A stretch of DNA of 64,000 nucleotides from CAJQPP01 sp963793465 (GTDB lineage: Bacteria > Planctomycetota > Planctomycetia > Pirellulales > Pirellulaceae). This document shows positions 37,027 through 45,768 of this stretch, piece by piece (within the stretch, counting starts at the first letter, position 1; each line of letters opens with the position of its first letter). The notes below the pieces were generated by a model. The model was given only the letters and a program-made list of their open reading frames with translations. It was not told where the DNA came from and searched no databases. The stretch covers positions 124,001-188,000 of the forward strand of contig CAWCAJ010000006.1 in assembly GCA_963793465.1 (NCBI GenBank). Reading direction: 5' to 3'. A program made the position numbers and the translations under genes.

Positions 37027-38856
37027 TTGTCCAACCAACGAAACGACCTGCGAAACATCGTGATCATTGCCCACGTCGACCATGGCAAGACGACGCTGGT
37101 GGACTGCCTGTTGCGTCAAAGCGGGCAGTTTCGGGATGCGCAATTGCTGGGGGAACGGATCCTGGATTCAGGAGACCTGGAACGGGAGCGGGGAATTACG
37201 ATCCTGGCCAAAAATATCGCGCTGGATTACAAGGACACCAAAATCAACATCATCGACACGCCCGGCCACGCTGATTTTGGCGGCGAGGTGGAGCGGGTGC
37301 TGCGGATGGCAGACGGCGCGTTGCTGCTGGTGGACGCCGCAGAGGGGCCGATGCCACAGACCCGATTTGTGCTCTCCAAGGCCCTGGAAGTTGGTTTGAA
37401 ACCCATTGTCGTCGTGAACAAGATCGACAAGCCGGACGCGCGGACACCGGAAGTTCTGGACGAAACTCTGGAGTTGATCCTGGAACTGGGTGGCGAAGAT
37501 TTTTTGGAACACTTTCATTACATGCTGGCATCGGCCAAAGAGGGTTATGCGACCCCCAGCCCACAAACCCCCAGCGACTCGATGGCACCCCTGTTGGACA
37601 TGGTGTTGGAACATGTTCCTCCGCCCACGATTGATCCCGGCGAACATTTTCGCATGCCCGTCACGACCATCGATTGGTCGGAGTACGTCGGGCGGATCGC
37701 GATCGGCCGAATTCGGTCGGGCACGATCAGCAAGGGAGACAGCGTGCTCATGATTCAAGCCAACGATCAACGCAAGATCGTCAAGGTGGCCACGGTTTAC
37801 GAGTTTGACAAGTTGGGCAAAACCGAGGTGGCCACGGGCACGGCCGGCGATGTGGTGGCTCTGGTGGGACTGGAAGGCGTGGAAATCGGCGACACGATTT
37901 GCCATCCGGATGTGTCTCAGGCCTTCCCCCGCGTCAGTGTCGACGAACCCACCTTGCAGATGATCTTCACGATCAACAGTTCCCCCCTGGCGGGTCGTGA
38001 AGGCAAATTTGTGACGGGCCGACAACTCCGTGAACGGTTGTTTCGCGAGTTGCAAAGGAATGTGGCCCTGCGTGTCCAGGCAGCCGAGGGAGCCGATGCC
38101 TTTCGCGTTTCCGGTCGCGGGATTTTGCACCTGGCCGTTTTGATCGAGACCATGCGGCGTGAGGGTTTCGAGCTGTCCGTCGGCAAACCTCAAGTGCTGA
38201 AGAAGGTGATTGACGGTGAGACCTGTGAACCCTTCGAATCACTGGTGGTGGAAGTACCCGCCGATCGCATCGGTCCGGTGATGGAGATGGTCGGCTCCCG
38301 CCGCGGGGAGATGATCGAGATGAATCCCCGTGGGGACTACACCAGTATCCTGTTCCATATCCCGGCCCGCGGGCTGATAGGTCTGCGGACCCGCATGCTG
38401 AACGCCACGCAGGGCACAGCCATCATGCATCATCGCTTCCTGGAATACCGCTTTGCGGAGGGGGAAATTCCCCATCGTCAAAATGGCGTCATGGTTTCGA
38501 TGGCAGCCGGCAAAGCTGTGCCCTTCGCTCTTTTCGGACTGCAGCAGAGAGCCGACATGTTTGTGGCTCCGGGCGAAGAAGTTTATGAAGGCATGATCGT
38601 GGGAGAAAACGTGCGCGACAACGATTTGCCGGTAAACCCCACGCGGGAAAAAAAGCTGACCAACATGCGGGCCTCTGGCAGCGACGAGAATATTCTGCTG
38701 AAACCGCCGCGTCAGCTGTCATTGGAGGCGGCCCTGGAATACATTGAGGACGACGAGCTGGTAGAAATCACTCCTTCCAACATTCGACTTCGCAAAACGT
38801 TGCTTCGCGAGGCTGAACGGCGTCGCATGGCCCGTGCCGCGATCGGAGCCGAATAA
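37027..38856 (+). CDS. typA: Ribosome-associated GTPase TypA/BipA
   Basis: 609 residues, the normal TypA length. P-loop AHVDHGKTTLVD, switch I RERGITILAKN, DTPGHADFGGEVERVL and VNKIDKPDARP-like NKIDKPDART mark the G domain; the C-terminal TypA-specific domain has GRGILHLAVLIETMRREGFE and GTAIMHHRFLEYRF. It helps 50S assembly and stress adaptation. The start is TTG at 37027 (SNQRNDLRNIVIIAHVDH); no ATG lies close enough, and the preceding CTG is an alternative. The rhomboid gene follows after 29 bases, probably in the same transcript. Confidence 0.95.
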   Translation: MSNQRNDLRNIVIIAHVDHGKTTLVDCLLRQSGQFRDAQLLGERILDSGDLERERGITILAKNIALDYKDTKINIIDTPGHADFGGEVERVLRMADGALLLVDAAEGPMPQTRFVLSKALEVGLKPIVVVNKIDKPDARTPEVLDETLELILELGGEDFLEHFHYMLASAKEGYATPSPQTPSDSMAPLLDMVLEHVPPPTIDPGEHFRMPVTTIDWSEYVGRIAIGRIRSGTISKGDSVLMIQANDQRKIVKVATVYEFDKLGKTEVATGTAGDVVALVGLEGVEIGDTICHPDVSQAFPRVSVDEPTLQMIFTINSSPLAGREGKFVTGRQLRERLFRELQRNVALRVQAAEGADAFRVSGRGILHLAVLIETMRREGFELSVGKPQVLKKVIDGETCEPFESLVVEVPADRIGPVMEMVGSRRGEMIEMNPRGDYTSILFHIPARGLIGLRTRMLNATQGTAIMHHRFLEYRFAEGEIPHRQNGVMVSMAAGKAVPFALFGLQQRADMFVAPGEEVYEGMIVGENVRDNDLPVNPTREKKLTNMRASGSDENILLKPPRQLSLEAALEYIEDDELVEITPSNIRLRKTLLREAERRRMARAAIGAE

Positions 38857-38885
38857 CACCGAGGTAACCTGCAAAGAAACCACGT

Positions 38886-39653
38886 ATGTTCTTCCCGCTT
38901 TCCGATGACGATTCCCAGCTCAGTCGCCCCTGCTTCGTTACCTGGACTCTGATCGCCATCAACCTGGCAGTCTTCGCCTATCAGTCCCAGAATGCCGATT
39001 TCACGTATGGCTTCAGTGCGATTCCCAAAGAGATCACCACGGGCGTCGATCTGGTGGAACCCCAGTTCGTCACGGTCCAGGGAGAAGCCGTCGAGATCCC
39101 GCAGACGCCCGGGCCTCCGGTCATCTATCTGACGCTGCTGACATCGATGTTCATGCACGGCGGATTGATGCACATTTTCGGCAATATGCTGTATCTGTGG
39201 ATCTTCGGAGACAATGTGGAGCATCGCTTCGGCCACTTTTGGTTTCTGATCTTCTATCTGGTCAGTGGGTTGTTCGCGTCACTGGCACAGGTGATGTTGG
39301 ATCCGGACAGTGTGATCCCCACCCTGGGAGCTTCCGGAGCCATCTTTGGCGTGCTGGGCGCCTATCTGGTTCTGTTTCCCCGCAACCAGATCAAGGTAAT
39401 TGTGATGTACTACGTGGTCTCGCTGCCCGCCATGGTGGTGATCGGCATCTGGGCGGTCTTGCAGATGTTCATGACCTGGGGCTCGCTGTTTGCCATTGAA
39501 CAGACAGGGGGTGTAGCCTATGCGGCTCATCTGGGCGGCCTGGTCGCCGGCGTGGTGATGGGATTGATTGCGCGGGGCTTGATGAAGGAAGAGCCGGATT
39601 CCACCATTCACCGCATCGACGATAAGGATCCACGCTCGCGGATCATGTGGTAG
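38886..39653 (+). CDS. Rhomboid-family intramembrane serine protease
   Basis: 255 residues with six or seven membrane helices. Catalytic Ser sits in TLGASGAIFGVLGAYL and the His in YAAHLGGLVAGVVMG. The HGGLMHIFGNMLYLWIFGD helix carries the conserved asparagine and His that stabilise the oxyanion. A 40-residue loop after the first helix faces the periplasm. Rhomboids cut membrane proteins within the bilayer; the substrate here is unknown. Gap to typA is 29 bases. Confidence 0.93.
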   Translation: MFFPLSDDDSQLSRPCFVTWTLIAINLAVFAYQSQNADFTYGFSAIPKEITTGVDLVEPQFVTVQGEAVEIPQTPGPPVIYLTLLTSMFMHGGLMHIFGNMLYLWIFGDNVEHRFGHFWFLIFYLVSGLFASLAQVMLDPDSVIPTLGASGAIFGVLGAYLVLFPRNQIKVIVMYYVVSLPAMVVIGIWAVLQMFMTWGSLFAIEQTGGVAYAAHLGGLVAGVVMGLIARGLMKEEPDSTIHRIDDKDPRSRIMW

Positions 39654-39693
39654 TCCTCCGCCAATCAACGCCGCAGTTGCGTCGCGCAGTCGC

Positions 39694-40536
39694 TCAGACG
39701 TCCAGTTCCTGTTGCGGATCCCAGGGGTTATCCCACGGTTTCCAGCGATCCAGGTACACACCGTAAATGGGATGTTGGTCGATTCGTTCCCGCAGCCAGA
39801 GACGTGTCCGGGCGAAGAGTTTCTCCTCCTGCTGCAACGGCAATTGTCCGGTCAACACCATGGCCCGCAGAAAAACGAGATAGGTATCCAGAACATCACA
39901 ACGGCAGTAGGAGTTGATCTCGGCCAGACTGCCCTCGTCGTAAAGATTCTGCACCATGTGACCGGCGATATCCATCTTGCCGGGAAGGCCCAGCAAGGTG
40001 GCGATCAGGTTCAGTCCGCCGTTGAGACGAGTCGCACCGAAGTTGGTGAACAGGTCCTGCAGGTCCAGGTGGGACCGCAGGTTGTAGCGGTTCCGCTTCT
40101 GATCGAACGACCGGTCCTGCATGTTGAACCAGGCCGGCACGGCCACACCGTATCGAAACGCTGACAACTCCAATAGCGGAATGTCGAAGCCGCGACCATT
40201 GAAGCTGACCAACGTTGGCTGCTGGTATTGCAGCCAGCCCCGCCAGAAGTTTTCCACAATCACGGGTGTGCGGTATTGCGGATCGTCCAGCGTCACCAGG
40301 TCGATCAACTCGAACCGGGCGTTGACCTTGGCGACGGCCACGGACACCGGTTTCTGGAACGTGTAGGGAATGAAGTCGGAGTCGTATTTCTCCAGACGTT
40401 CACCCCGGTAACGTTCGATGGCCTGCACCGGCGAGATGCGTTTTTCCTTGGGATACTGGATGGCGGCGACCAACTCACCATCCGCCACGGACTCGACATC
40501 AAAAACCAGGTATCTGGGTTCGTCACCCGCGGCCAT
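39694..40536 (-). CDS. PolB-type 3'-5' exonuclease-like protein
   Basis: 280 residues with a DnaQ-like fold. Exo I is LVFDVESVADG (Asp13, Glu15), exo II lies in SFNGRGFDIPLLELSAFR, and exo III in YCRCDVLDTYLVFLR. It matches the stand-alone predicted exonucleases related to the proofreading domain of family B polymerases. It likely trims DNA or RNA 3' ends. The C-terminal 60 residues are basic and aromatic. It sits 80 bases downstream of the terpenoid-cyclase-fold gene and may be in the same transcript. Confidence 0.83.
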   Translation of the reverse strand: MAAGDEPRYLVFDVESVADGELVAAIQYPKEKRISPVQAIERYRGERLEKYDSDFIPYTFQKPVSVAVAKVNARFELIDLVTLDDPQYRTPVIVENFWRGWLQYQQPTLVSFNGRGFDIPLLELSAFRYGVAVPAWFNMQDRSFDQKRNRYNLRSHLDLQDLFTNFGATRLNGGLNLIATLLGLPGKMDIAGHMVQNLYDEGSLAEINSYCRCDVLDTYLVFLRAMVLTGQLPLQQEEKLFARTRLWLRERIDQHPIYGVYLDRWKPWDNPWDPQQELDV

Positions 40537-40616
40537 CGTTACTCCGTTCAGGATCGTTCCCGACTATCGGCCAACAGCCCAGCAGTCGGGGAATAGTCGA
40601 GCCGTGTGCTGGGGGG

Positions 40617-41909
40617 TTATTCCGGGGTGGGCAGACACCTCTGCAACGTCAGTAATGCGTAGGCGGTGCCGTATTGCTGGTGGTAATCATACAGCGGGTA
40701 GTCCCACCAACTGCCATCTTTTTCCTGCCGATCCAACATCAACCGGGCTATCAGCCCCTGGTAAGGTTCACGTTCGGCCGGGGGCAGTTGCTGGACACAG
40801 ATCGCCCCATAGTAATGTCCGAAGTAATAAAAATATCCGGCCACGCCCATCCATGACTCATGCGGGATGGGTCGCTTGCGTCCCATGTCCAGCCAGCCAT
40901 TCCGTTCGTACAACCGCACCAGCCAGTGCTTCAGCACGTTGTCAGTGATTTGTTGATCACCCCACAGTCGCAAGGCCACGTTGCAGCACTGGCTGCGTCC
41001 CAGGCTTCCGCCCGGGCGATTGATCCCTGCCATCGGTGAATTTTTCATGTATTCGCCATACAGGTAGGTGAAGTCCGGTTTTTGCTGCCGCAGCGTGGCC
41101 GCCACCGCGCGTTGCACCGTTTTCTGATTTACCTGAAATCCGGCTTGTTGGGCATTGTGCAGCACGACCAACGCGGCGCCGTTCAGAAAGCTGGTTGAGT
41201 CGGATGTCGGCTTGCGACCGCCATAGCGGAAATCGTAATACCCCCATCCGCCGTCTACCGATTCATAGGTGTCCAGCATTTTCAGCTGGGAGTCAATCAA
41301 GCTGTCCAGCTGTTGGCGTTTTTCGTCCGTCACACCGGGACGACCGCGAAGGGCCAACAGGGCATCGATGGAATAGGTGTGAGCCCAGCAATTGTAGATG
41401 GCGTCGCTGGTGGCCCGTTTCAACGAAGGCAGTTGCTCGATCAACCAGGCTTCCGCCCGGTCGACACATTCCTGAACACGGGCCTGGTTGGCGGAGTCCA
41501 CCGCCAGCAGGGCCGAGATGCACAGCGACGTGGTGGCCATGCGAAAACCGTCGTGCGCGCCGGGAACCGGTGCGTAAATATTCAAGTCCTTGGTATTGGT
41601 GGCGGCGCCCCAGGCTCCCGTCGCCCGTTGGCAGCCGAGCAGAAAATCGACGCCCCGGTCAATCGACTCCTGGACCTCCAGGGAAGTGGGAACTTCCGCA
41701 TCCGGAACCGTCGGGGGCTCACTGAAGTCATAGGGATCTTCCACCAACCGCTGGGGTTGCGATTGCGAGGACGACTGTTCTGGTGCTTGCTGTTGGGCAG
41801 ATGGACCTGCCAACGAGAGGGTCGTTAACCCGCTCACGATCGCCAGGGACACCATGGCCCGCGTCGCCGGCAGGCAACGCCCTTGCAAATTACTGCGGAG
41901 ACTCATCAT
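40617..41909 (-). CDS. Secreted prenyltransferase/squalene-oxidase repeat protein
   Basis: 430 residues with a signal peptide (about residues 15-37) and a Gln-rich linker. The main part is an alpha/alpha toroid of the terpenoid cyclase/prenyltransferase type, with GVDFLLGCQRATGAWG, ALLALRGRPGV, VDGGWGYYDFR and a C-terminal DGSWWDYPLYDYHQQYGTAY. The DxDD motif of true cyclases is not visible, so it is probably a structural or binding protein rather than a cyclase. It starts 13 bases after the adaptor gene and is likely co-transcribed with it. Confidence 0.8.
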   Translation of the reverse strand: MMSLRSNLQGRCLPATRAMVSLAIVSGLTTLSLAGPSAQQQAPEQSSSQSQPQRLVEDPYDFSEPPTVPDAEVPTSLEVQESIDRGVDFLLGCQRATGAWGAATNTKDLNIYAPVPGAHDGFRMATTSLCISALLAVDSANQARVQECVDRAEAWLIEQLPSLKRATSDAIYNCWAHTYSIDALLALRGRPGVTDEKRQQLDSLIDSQLKMLDTYESVDGGWGYYDFRYGGRKPTSDSTSFLNGAALVVLHNAQQAGFQVNQKTVQRAVAATLRQQKPDFTYLYGEYMKNSPMAGINRPGGSLGRSQCCNVALRLWGDQQITDNVLKHWLVRLYERNGWLDMGRKRPIPHESWMGVAGYFYYFGHYYGAICVQQLPPAEREPYQGLIARLMLDRQEKDGSWWDYPLYDYHQQYGTAYALLTLQRCLPTPE

Positions 41910-41922
41910 TCGTTCCTGGGTG

Positions 41923-43383
41923 TTATTCGGGACGCTCGGTCAGAATTTCGTCGCCGGCGGCCAATCCGCTGAGGATCTCAATGTTCTTGTCCGACTTCAG
42001 GCCGGTCTGGACGGTCTGTTGCCGATGTCCTTCACCGTCCACCACGTATACGAAATGCGTGATGCCGTCATTGGTAAAGACCGCCGAGGTGGGGACCGTC
42101 ACTGCATTTTCCTTCTGGGCCACGATGAATCGTACCTGACAACTCATCCCCGGCATCAGTCCTGTGGGTGCGTTCGTCAATTCCATTTGGCAATCGAATT
42201 TGTCGTCTTGTACGGGAACGTAAGCGATCTGGGAGACTTTGGCCTGGGCCTTGGAACCTGGAAAGGCCTTGGGGGTTACCACACCGGCACTGCCCGCGCG
42301 GATACCGGCCAGTTGGGCCTCGGACAGGTCGGCCCGCAGCATCAGTTGGGCGGGGTCCACAATCGTGGCAATCACCTTGTTGGGTTGGGCCTTGGTGCCG
42401 ACTTGCAGTTCGCGACTGGGGCCGGAGGGCCCCATCCACTTGCCACGCACGCAGCGACCATAATACAGCACGCCGCCGGCCGGCGCCTGGATGATCATGC
42501 GTGCCCGGTCCCGGGCCAATTCCTCAAGGTCGGCCTTTTCATTGTCAAAGGCGACTCGCGCTTTCTCAAAAGCGATGCGTTTCTTGTCCCGTTCCAGCGG
42601 CATGGCAATGCGGGACTTTTCGAATTCCAGTTTCCCGCGATCCAACTCCGCCTTTTTGGTTTCGGCCTCTCGCGGCAACTCGGTGTCCAAGGTGCGGGCG
42701 GCACGGATCTGGGTCTGTTCCAGATAGAACTGACGGTTTTCCACGTCCCGCTGGGTTCGTTTGAGGACAATTTCCTCAGACTCCTCGGTCAACTCGTCCT
42801 CGTCGTACATGCGTTTCAGCTGGTTGTACTCTTCTTGGGCGTACTCCAGGGCATGTTCCGAGTTCTGGATGTTGAATTTCGTGCTCTTTTCGCGATTGGG
42901 TCGGTCCACTTCCGCAAAGTAGCGAAAATCCTCCTCCAGTTGCTGTTGTTTTCTCTGATTCAACAGCATGTCCAGTTCGAAAGTGTTCATCGTCAGCTGC
43001 AGGTCGACCTGAGAAGCCTTCAATCCCAACTCGGCGATTTGCAACGCGTACTCGGACTCTTTCAGCTTGCGATCGATGTCGTCGGTCTTGAACCAGACAA
43101 TATCGTCCCCCTGCTTCACAGTGGCTCCTTCATCGATGATTTTCAGGATCTCCAAATCGGTCCAGCTGTCGAAATTAGCAGGAACCTCCGTCATGTTCCT
43201 GGACTCGACCGCGGCGCTGATTTCTTCGACCACCTCAAAGAAACCGGCTTTGACTGTGTGAGTTTTTCGTTCGTCTTTCTTCTTTTCCTCCGGTTGCTCC
43301 TGGGCTACTGCAGCCAGGGGCAGGGCGAGCAACAATCCAAAAACGAACAGCGGGCCAAAATCGAGCAGCGGGCGGAGTTTCAT
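41923..43383 (-). CDS. HlyD/RND-type periplasmic adaptor
   Basis: 486 residues. A signal peptide (about 1-27) precedes a lipoyl/barrel half (TDLEILKIIDEGATVKQGDD), a very long alpha-helical hairpin (about residues 95-290, rich in Glu/Arg/Lys), the second lipoyl half (RMIIQAPAGGVLYYG) and beta-barrel regions (GMSCQVRFIV, VPTSAVFTNDGITHFVYVVD). Such adaptors bridge inner membrane pumps to outer membrane channels. The pump itself is not adjacent; the next gene is the toroid protein. The helical hairpin is longer than in typical RND adaptors. Confidence 0.85.
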   Translation of the reverse strand: MKLRPLLDFGPLFVFGLLLALPLAAVAQEQPEEKKKDERKTHTVKAGFFEVVEEISAAVESRNMTEVPANFDSWTDLEILKIIDEGATVKQGDDIVWFKTDDIDRKLKESEYALQIAELGLKASQVDLQLTMNTFELDMLLNQRKQQQLEEDFRYFAEVDRPNREKSTKFNIQNSEHALEYAQEEYNQLKRMYDEDELTEESEEIVLKRTQRDVENRQFYLEQTQIRAARTLDTELPREAETKKAELDRGKLEFEKSRIAMPLERDKKRIAFEKARVAFDNEKADLEELARDRARMIIQAPAGGVLYYGRCVRGKWMGPSGPSRELQVGTKAQPNKVIATIVDPAQLMLRADLSEAQLAGIRAGSAGVVTPKAFPGSKAQAKVSQIAYVPVQDDKFDCQMELTNAPTGLMPGMSCQVRFIVAQKENAVTVPTSAVFTNDGITHFVYVVDGEGHRQQTVQTGLKSDKNIEILSGLAAGDEILTERPE

Positions 43384-43622
43384 GGTGGTGGATTCCGATC
43401 GGGTTGACGTGACTGGGTGACGTTTCTGGGGTTAAGTGTACCAGCTTCGGTGACGGGCCACACGGGTTACCCCGTTTCCCGGGGCAGCTTGCAGGTGAGG
43501 TTGTGACTGGCCTAGACTGGCGGAACTGGACTGAACTGGGCGGACAGGCAACGTGGCTTCCGCACAACATTCAGGAACTCTCGATTCTACTATTAGATTT
43601 CTACGATTAGATTTAGATCAGC

Positions 43623-44858
43623 ATGGACCGACAACGACTTCTGGAAAGATTTCTGCAGTACGTAAAAATTGATACCATGGCCCGCGAAAATACCGACGAA
43701 TACCCCAGCAGCCAGGGGCAACGGGAACTGGGGCGATTGATCCTGGGCCAGCTGCAGCAGATGGGGCTGGGCGACGCCCGGCAGGATGAACATGGGATCA
43801 TCCAGGCTACCGTTCCGGGCCAGCTCGAGACCCCGGCGATCGCTTTCAACGCCCATCTGGATACTTCTCCCGAAACCACTGCTGCGGGTGTGCAGCCGCG
43901 TGTCATTGAAAGCTACGACGGCCGGGATATCCAGCTGACCGGCGATCCCAGTCAAGTCATCCGCAAAGAGAAATGTCCGGCGCTGCAGGGCTTGGTGGGC
44001 AAGACGTTGATAACCACGGATGGCACCACCCTGTTGGGAGGGGACGACAAAGCCGGTGTCGCCATCATCATGGAATTGGCGCAACATCTGCTGGAACACC
44101 CGGAAATCCAGCACGGCCCGGTGCGATTGCTGTTTACCTGCGATGAAGAAATAGGACGCGGGGCCTTGCATGTGGATGTGGCCCGTGTCAACGCCACGGC
44201 GGCCTATACGTTCGATGGGGGCGGCCAGGATTGCGTCGATGTGGAGACCTTCTCCGCCGACCTGGCCACCGTGACCCTCACCGGGGTCAATACCCACCCG
44301 GCCTACGCCAAGGACAAGATGGTCAATGCCATCCGCGCGGTCGGGAGATTCGTGGAGCGGTTGCCTGCCGATCTTGTACCGGAGAAAACAGCGGACCGGG
44401 AGGGCTTCCTGCACCCCTACACGTTGCAGGCCGGTGTGGCCGAAGCCAGGCTGAAAGTGCTGCTGCGGTCGTTCGACACCGAACAGCTGACGGCCTACGC
44501 GGACCGGCTGCGGGAAATTGCCGAGCAGGTTCAAGCCGACTTTCCCGGCTGCCAGGTGGCCGTGGAGGTCAGCAGGCAATATCGCAATCTGGGGGATGGT
44601 TTGAAAAAAGAGCCACGAGCCGCTGCCTATGCCATCGCAGCCCATCGTCGGTTGGGTCGCGAACCCCAGCTGGCGATCATTCGCGGTGGCACCGATGGAT
44701 CGCAGTTTACGGAAATGGGTCTGCCCACCCCCAACCTGTCATCGGGTCAACACAATATCCATTCGCCGTTGGAATTCGCTTGCCTGGATGAAATGTTGGC
44801 GGCCTGCGAGGTCGGCGTGGAATTGGTCAAGATCTGGGCCGAGGGACCCGCTGTGTAA
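43623..44858 (+). CDS. pepT: Tripeptidase T (M20 family)
   Basis: 411 residues, the usual PepT length. Metal-binding residues lie in NAHLDTSPETT (His), LLGGDDKAGVAIIMEL (bridging Asp), TCDEEIGRGA (catalytic and metal Glu) and the C-terminal TPNLSSGQHNIHSPLE. DIQLTGDPSQV and YTFDGGG fit PepT rather than other M20 members. It removes the N-terminal residue of tripeptides in the cytoplasm. It stands alone between the adaptor gene and lemA. Confidence 0.93.
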   Translation: MDRQRLLERFLQYVKIDTMARENTDEYPSSQGQRELGRLILGQLQQMGLGDARQDEHGIIQATVPGQLETPAIAFNAHLDTSPETTAAGVQPRVIESYDGRDIQLTGDPSQVIRKEKCPALQGLVGKTLITTDGTTLLGGDDKAGVAIIMELAQHLLEHPEIQHGPVRLLFTCDEEIGRGALHVDVARVNATAAYTFDGGGQDCVDVETFSADLATVTLTGVNTHPAYAKDKMVNAIRAVGRFVERLPADLVPEKTADREGFLHPYTLQAGVAEARLKVLLRSFDTEQLTAYADRLREIAEQVQADFPGCQVAVEVSRQYRNLGDGLKKEPRAAAYAIAAHRRLGREPQLAIIRGGTDGSQFTEMGLPTPNLSSGQHNIHSPLEFACLDEMLAACEVGVELVKIWAEGPAV

Positions 44859-45004
44859 ATCCGCATGCCGTGGCTGGCGTTGGAATTCGAATTTCGGGGC
44901 AATATCTCGCAATCTTAACCGAATAGCCCCATAATGAGCTCAACATGCTTCGCTGCCTGCAGCTAAGGCCGTGCGAAGACCCGCTTCAGTTCTGGGAGGA
45001 CACC

Positions 45005-45604
45005 ATGGGAAATGCGTTTTGGATCATCATTGTTCTGGCTGTCATTGGATTTGCCTTGCTGCTGTTCTTTGTCAGCATCTACAACGGCCTGGTGAAACTC
45101 CGCAATCGATATGAAAACGCTTTCTCCCAAATCGACGTGCAGCTCAAGCGTCGGCACGATCTGATCCCCAACCTGGTGGAAACCGCCAAGGGATACATGA
45201 AACACGAACAGGAAACGCTGACCCAGGTCATCGAAGCCCGCAACCAGGCGGTCTCGGCACAACAGACCGCGGCCGCCAAGCCGGGGGACCCCGCCGCCAT
45301 GCAAAACCTGATGAAAGCAGAATCGGGCTTGAATGGAGCCCTCGGTCGGCTGCTGATGATTGCCGAGTCCTACCCGGATCTGAAAGCCAACCAGAACATG
45401 TTGTCACTGCAGGAAGAATTGACCTCCACCGAGAACAAGGTGGCCTATGCACGCCAGGGATACAACGATGCCGTGACGTCCTACAATACGGCCCGGGAGG
45501 TGTTTCCCGCCGTGATGGTCGCCGGAATGATGGGCTTTCAGGAAGCTGAATTGCTGGAAGTGGAAAGCCCCGAAGAGCGTATCGCTCCCAAGGTATCGTT
45601 CTGA
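45005..45604 (+). CDS. lemA: LemA family membrane protein
   Basis: 199 residues. A single N-terminal helix (about residues 5-26) is followed by the conserved NRYENAFSQIDVQLKRRHDL and IPNLVETAKGYMKHEQETL, and a C-terminal half with TSTENKVAYARQGYNDAVTS. The biochemical role of LemA proteins is unknown. The ATG at 45005 has a strong ribosome site (GGGAGGACACC). An M48 peptidase gene follows, a pairing that recurs widely and suggests a joint role in envelope proteostasis. Confidence 0.93.
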   Translation: MGNAFWIIIVLAVIGFALLLFFVSIYNGLVKLRNRYENAFSQIDVQLKRRHDLIPNLVETAKGYMKHEQETLTQVIEARNQAVSAQQTAAAKPGDPAAMQNLMKAESGLNGALGRLLMIAESYPDLKANQNMLSLQEELTSTENKVAYARQGYNDAVTSYNTAREVFPAVMVAGMMGFQEAELLEVESPEERIAPKVSF

Positions 45605-45616
45605 GGCTGGGTGCGA

Positions 45617-45668
45617 GCGGTCGATTTTGGGCGGTTGATTTTGGGCGATTGATTTTGGGCGATTGAGG
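45617..45668. repeat. 14-bp tandem repeat between lemA and the M48 gene
   Basis: Three full copies of GCGRTTGATTTTGG (the first with a C variant) and a partial fourth, directly after the lemA stop. It fills a third of the 164-base gap and may affect mRNA spacing only. Confidence 0.8.
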
Positions 45669-45768
45669 ATGAATGTCCGTTTCTGCCGGCACCCCCAGTG
45701 GTATGGGATCGACACGTTGCCGGCCGCCGGTCCACAGGTCCGGGTGTTTGACTTTAAGGTTTTGAGAC

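Noticed and set aside
36722..37063. Longer plus-strand frame upstream of typA
   Set aside because: It lacks a start signal; only the short frame at 36769 has a ribosome site and a plausible motif.
37168..38193. Long antisense open frame across typA
   Set aside because: It mirrors the codon structure of a clearly real gene and has no recognisable protein content.
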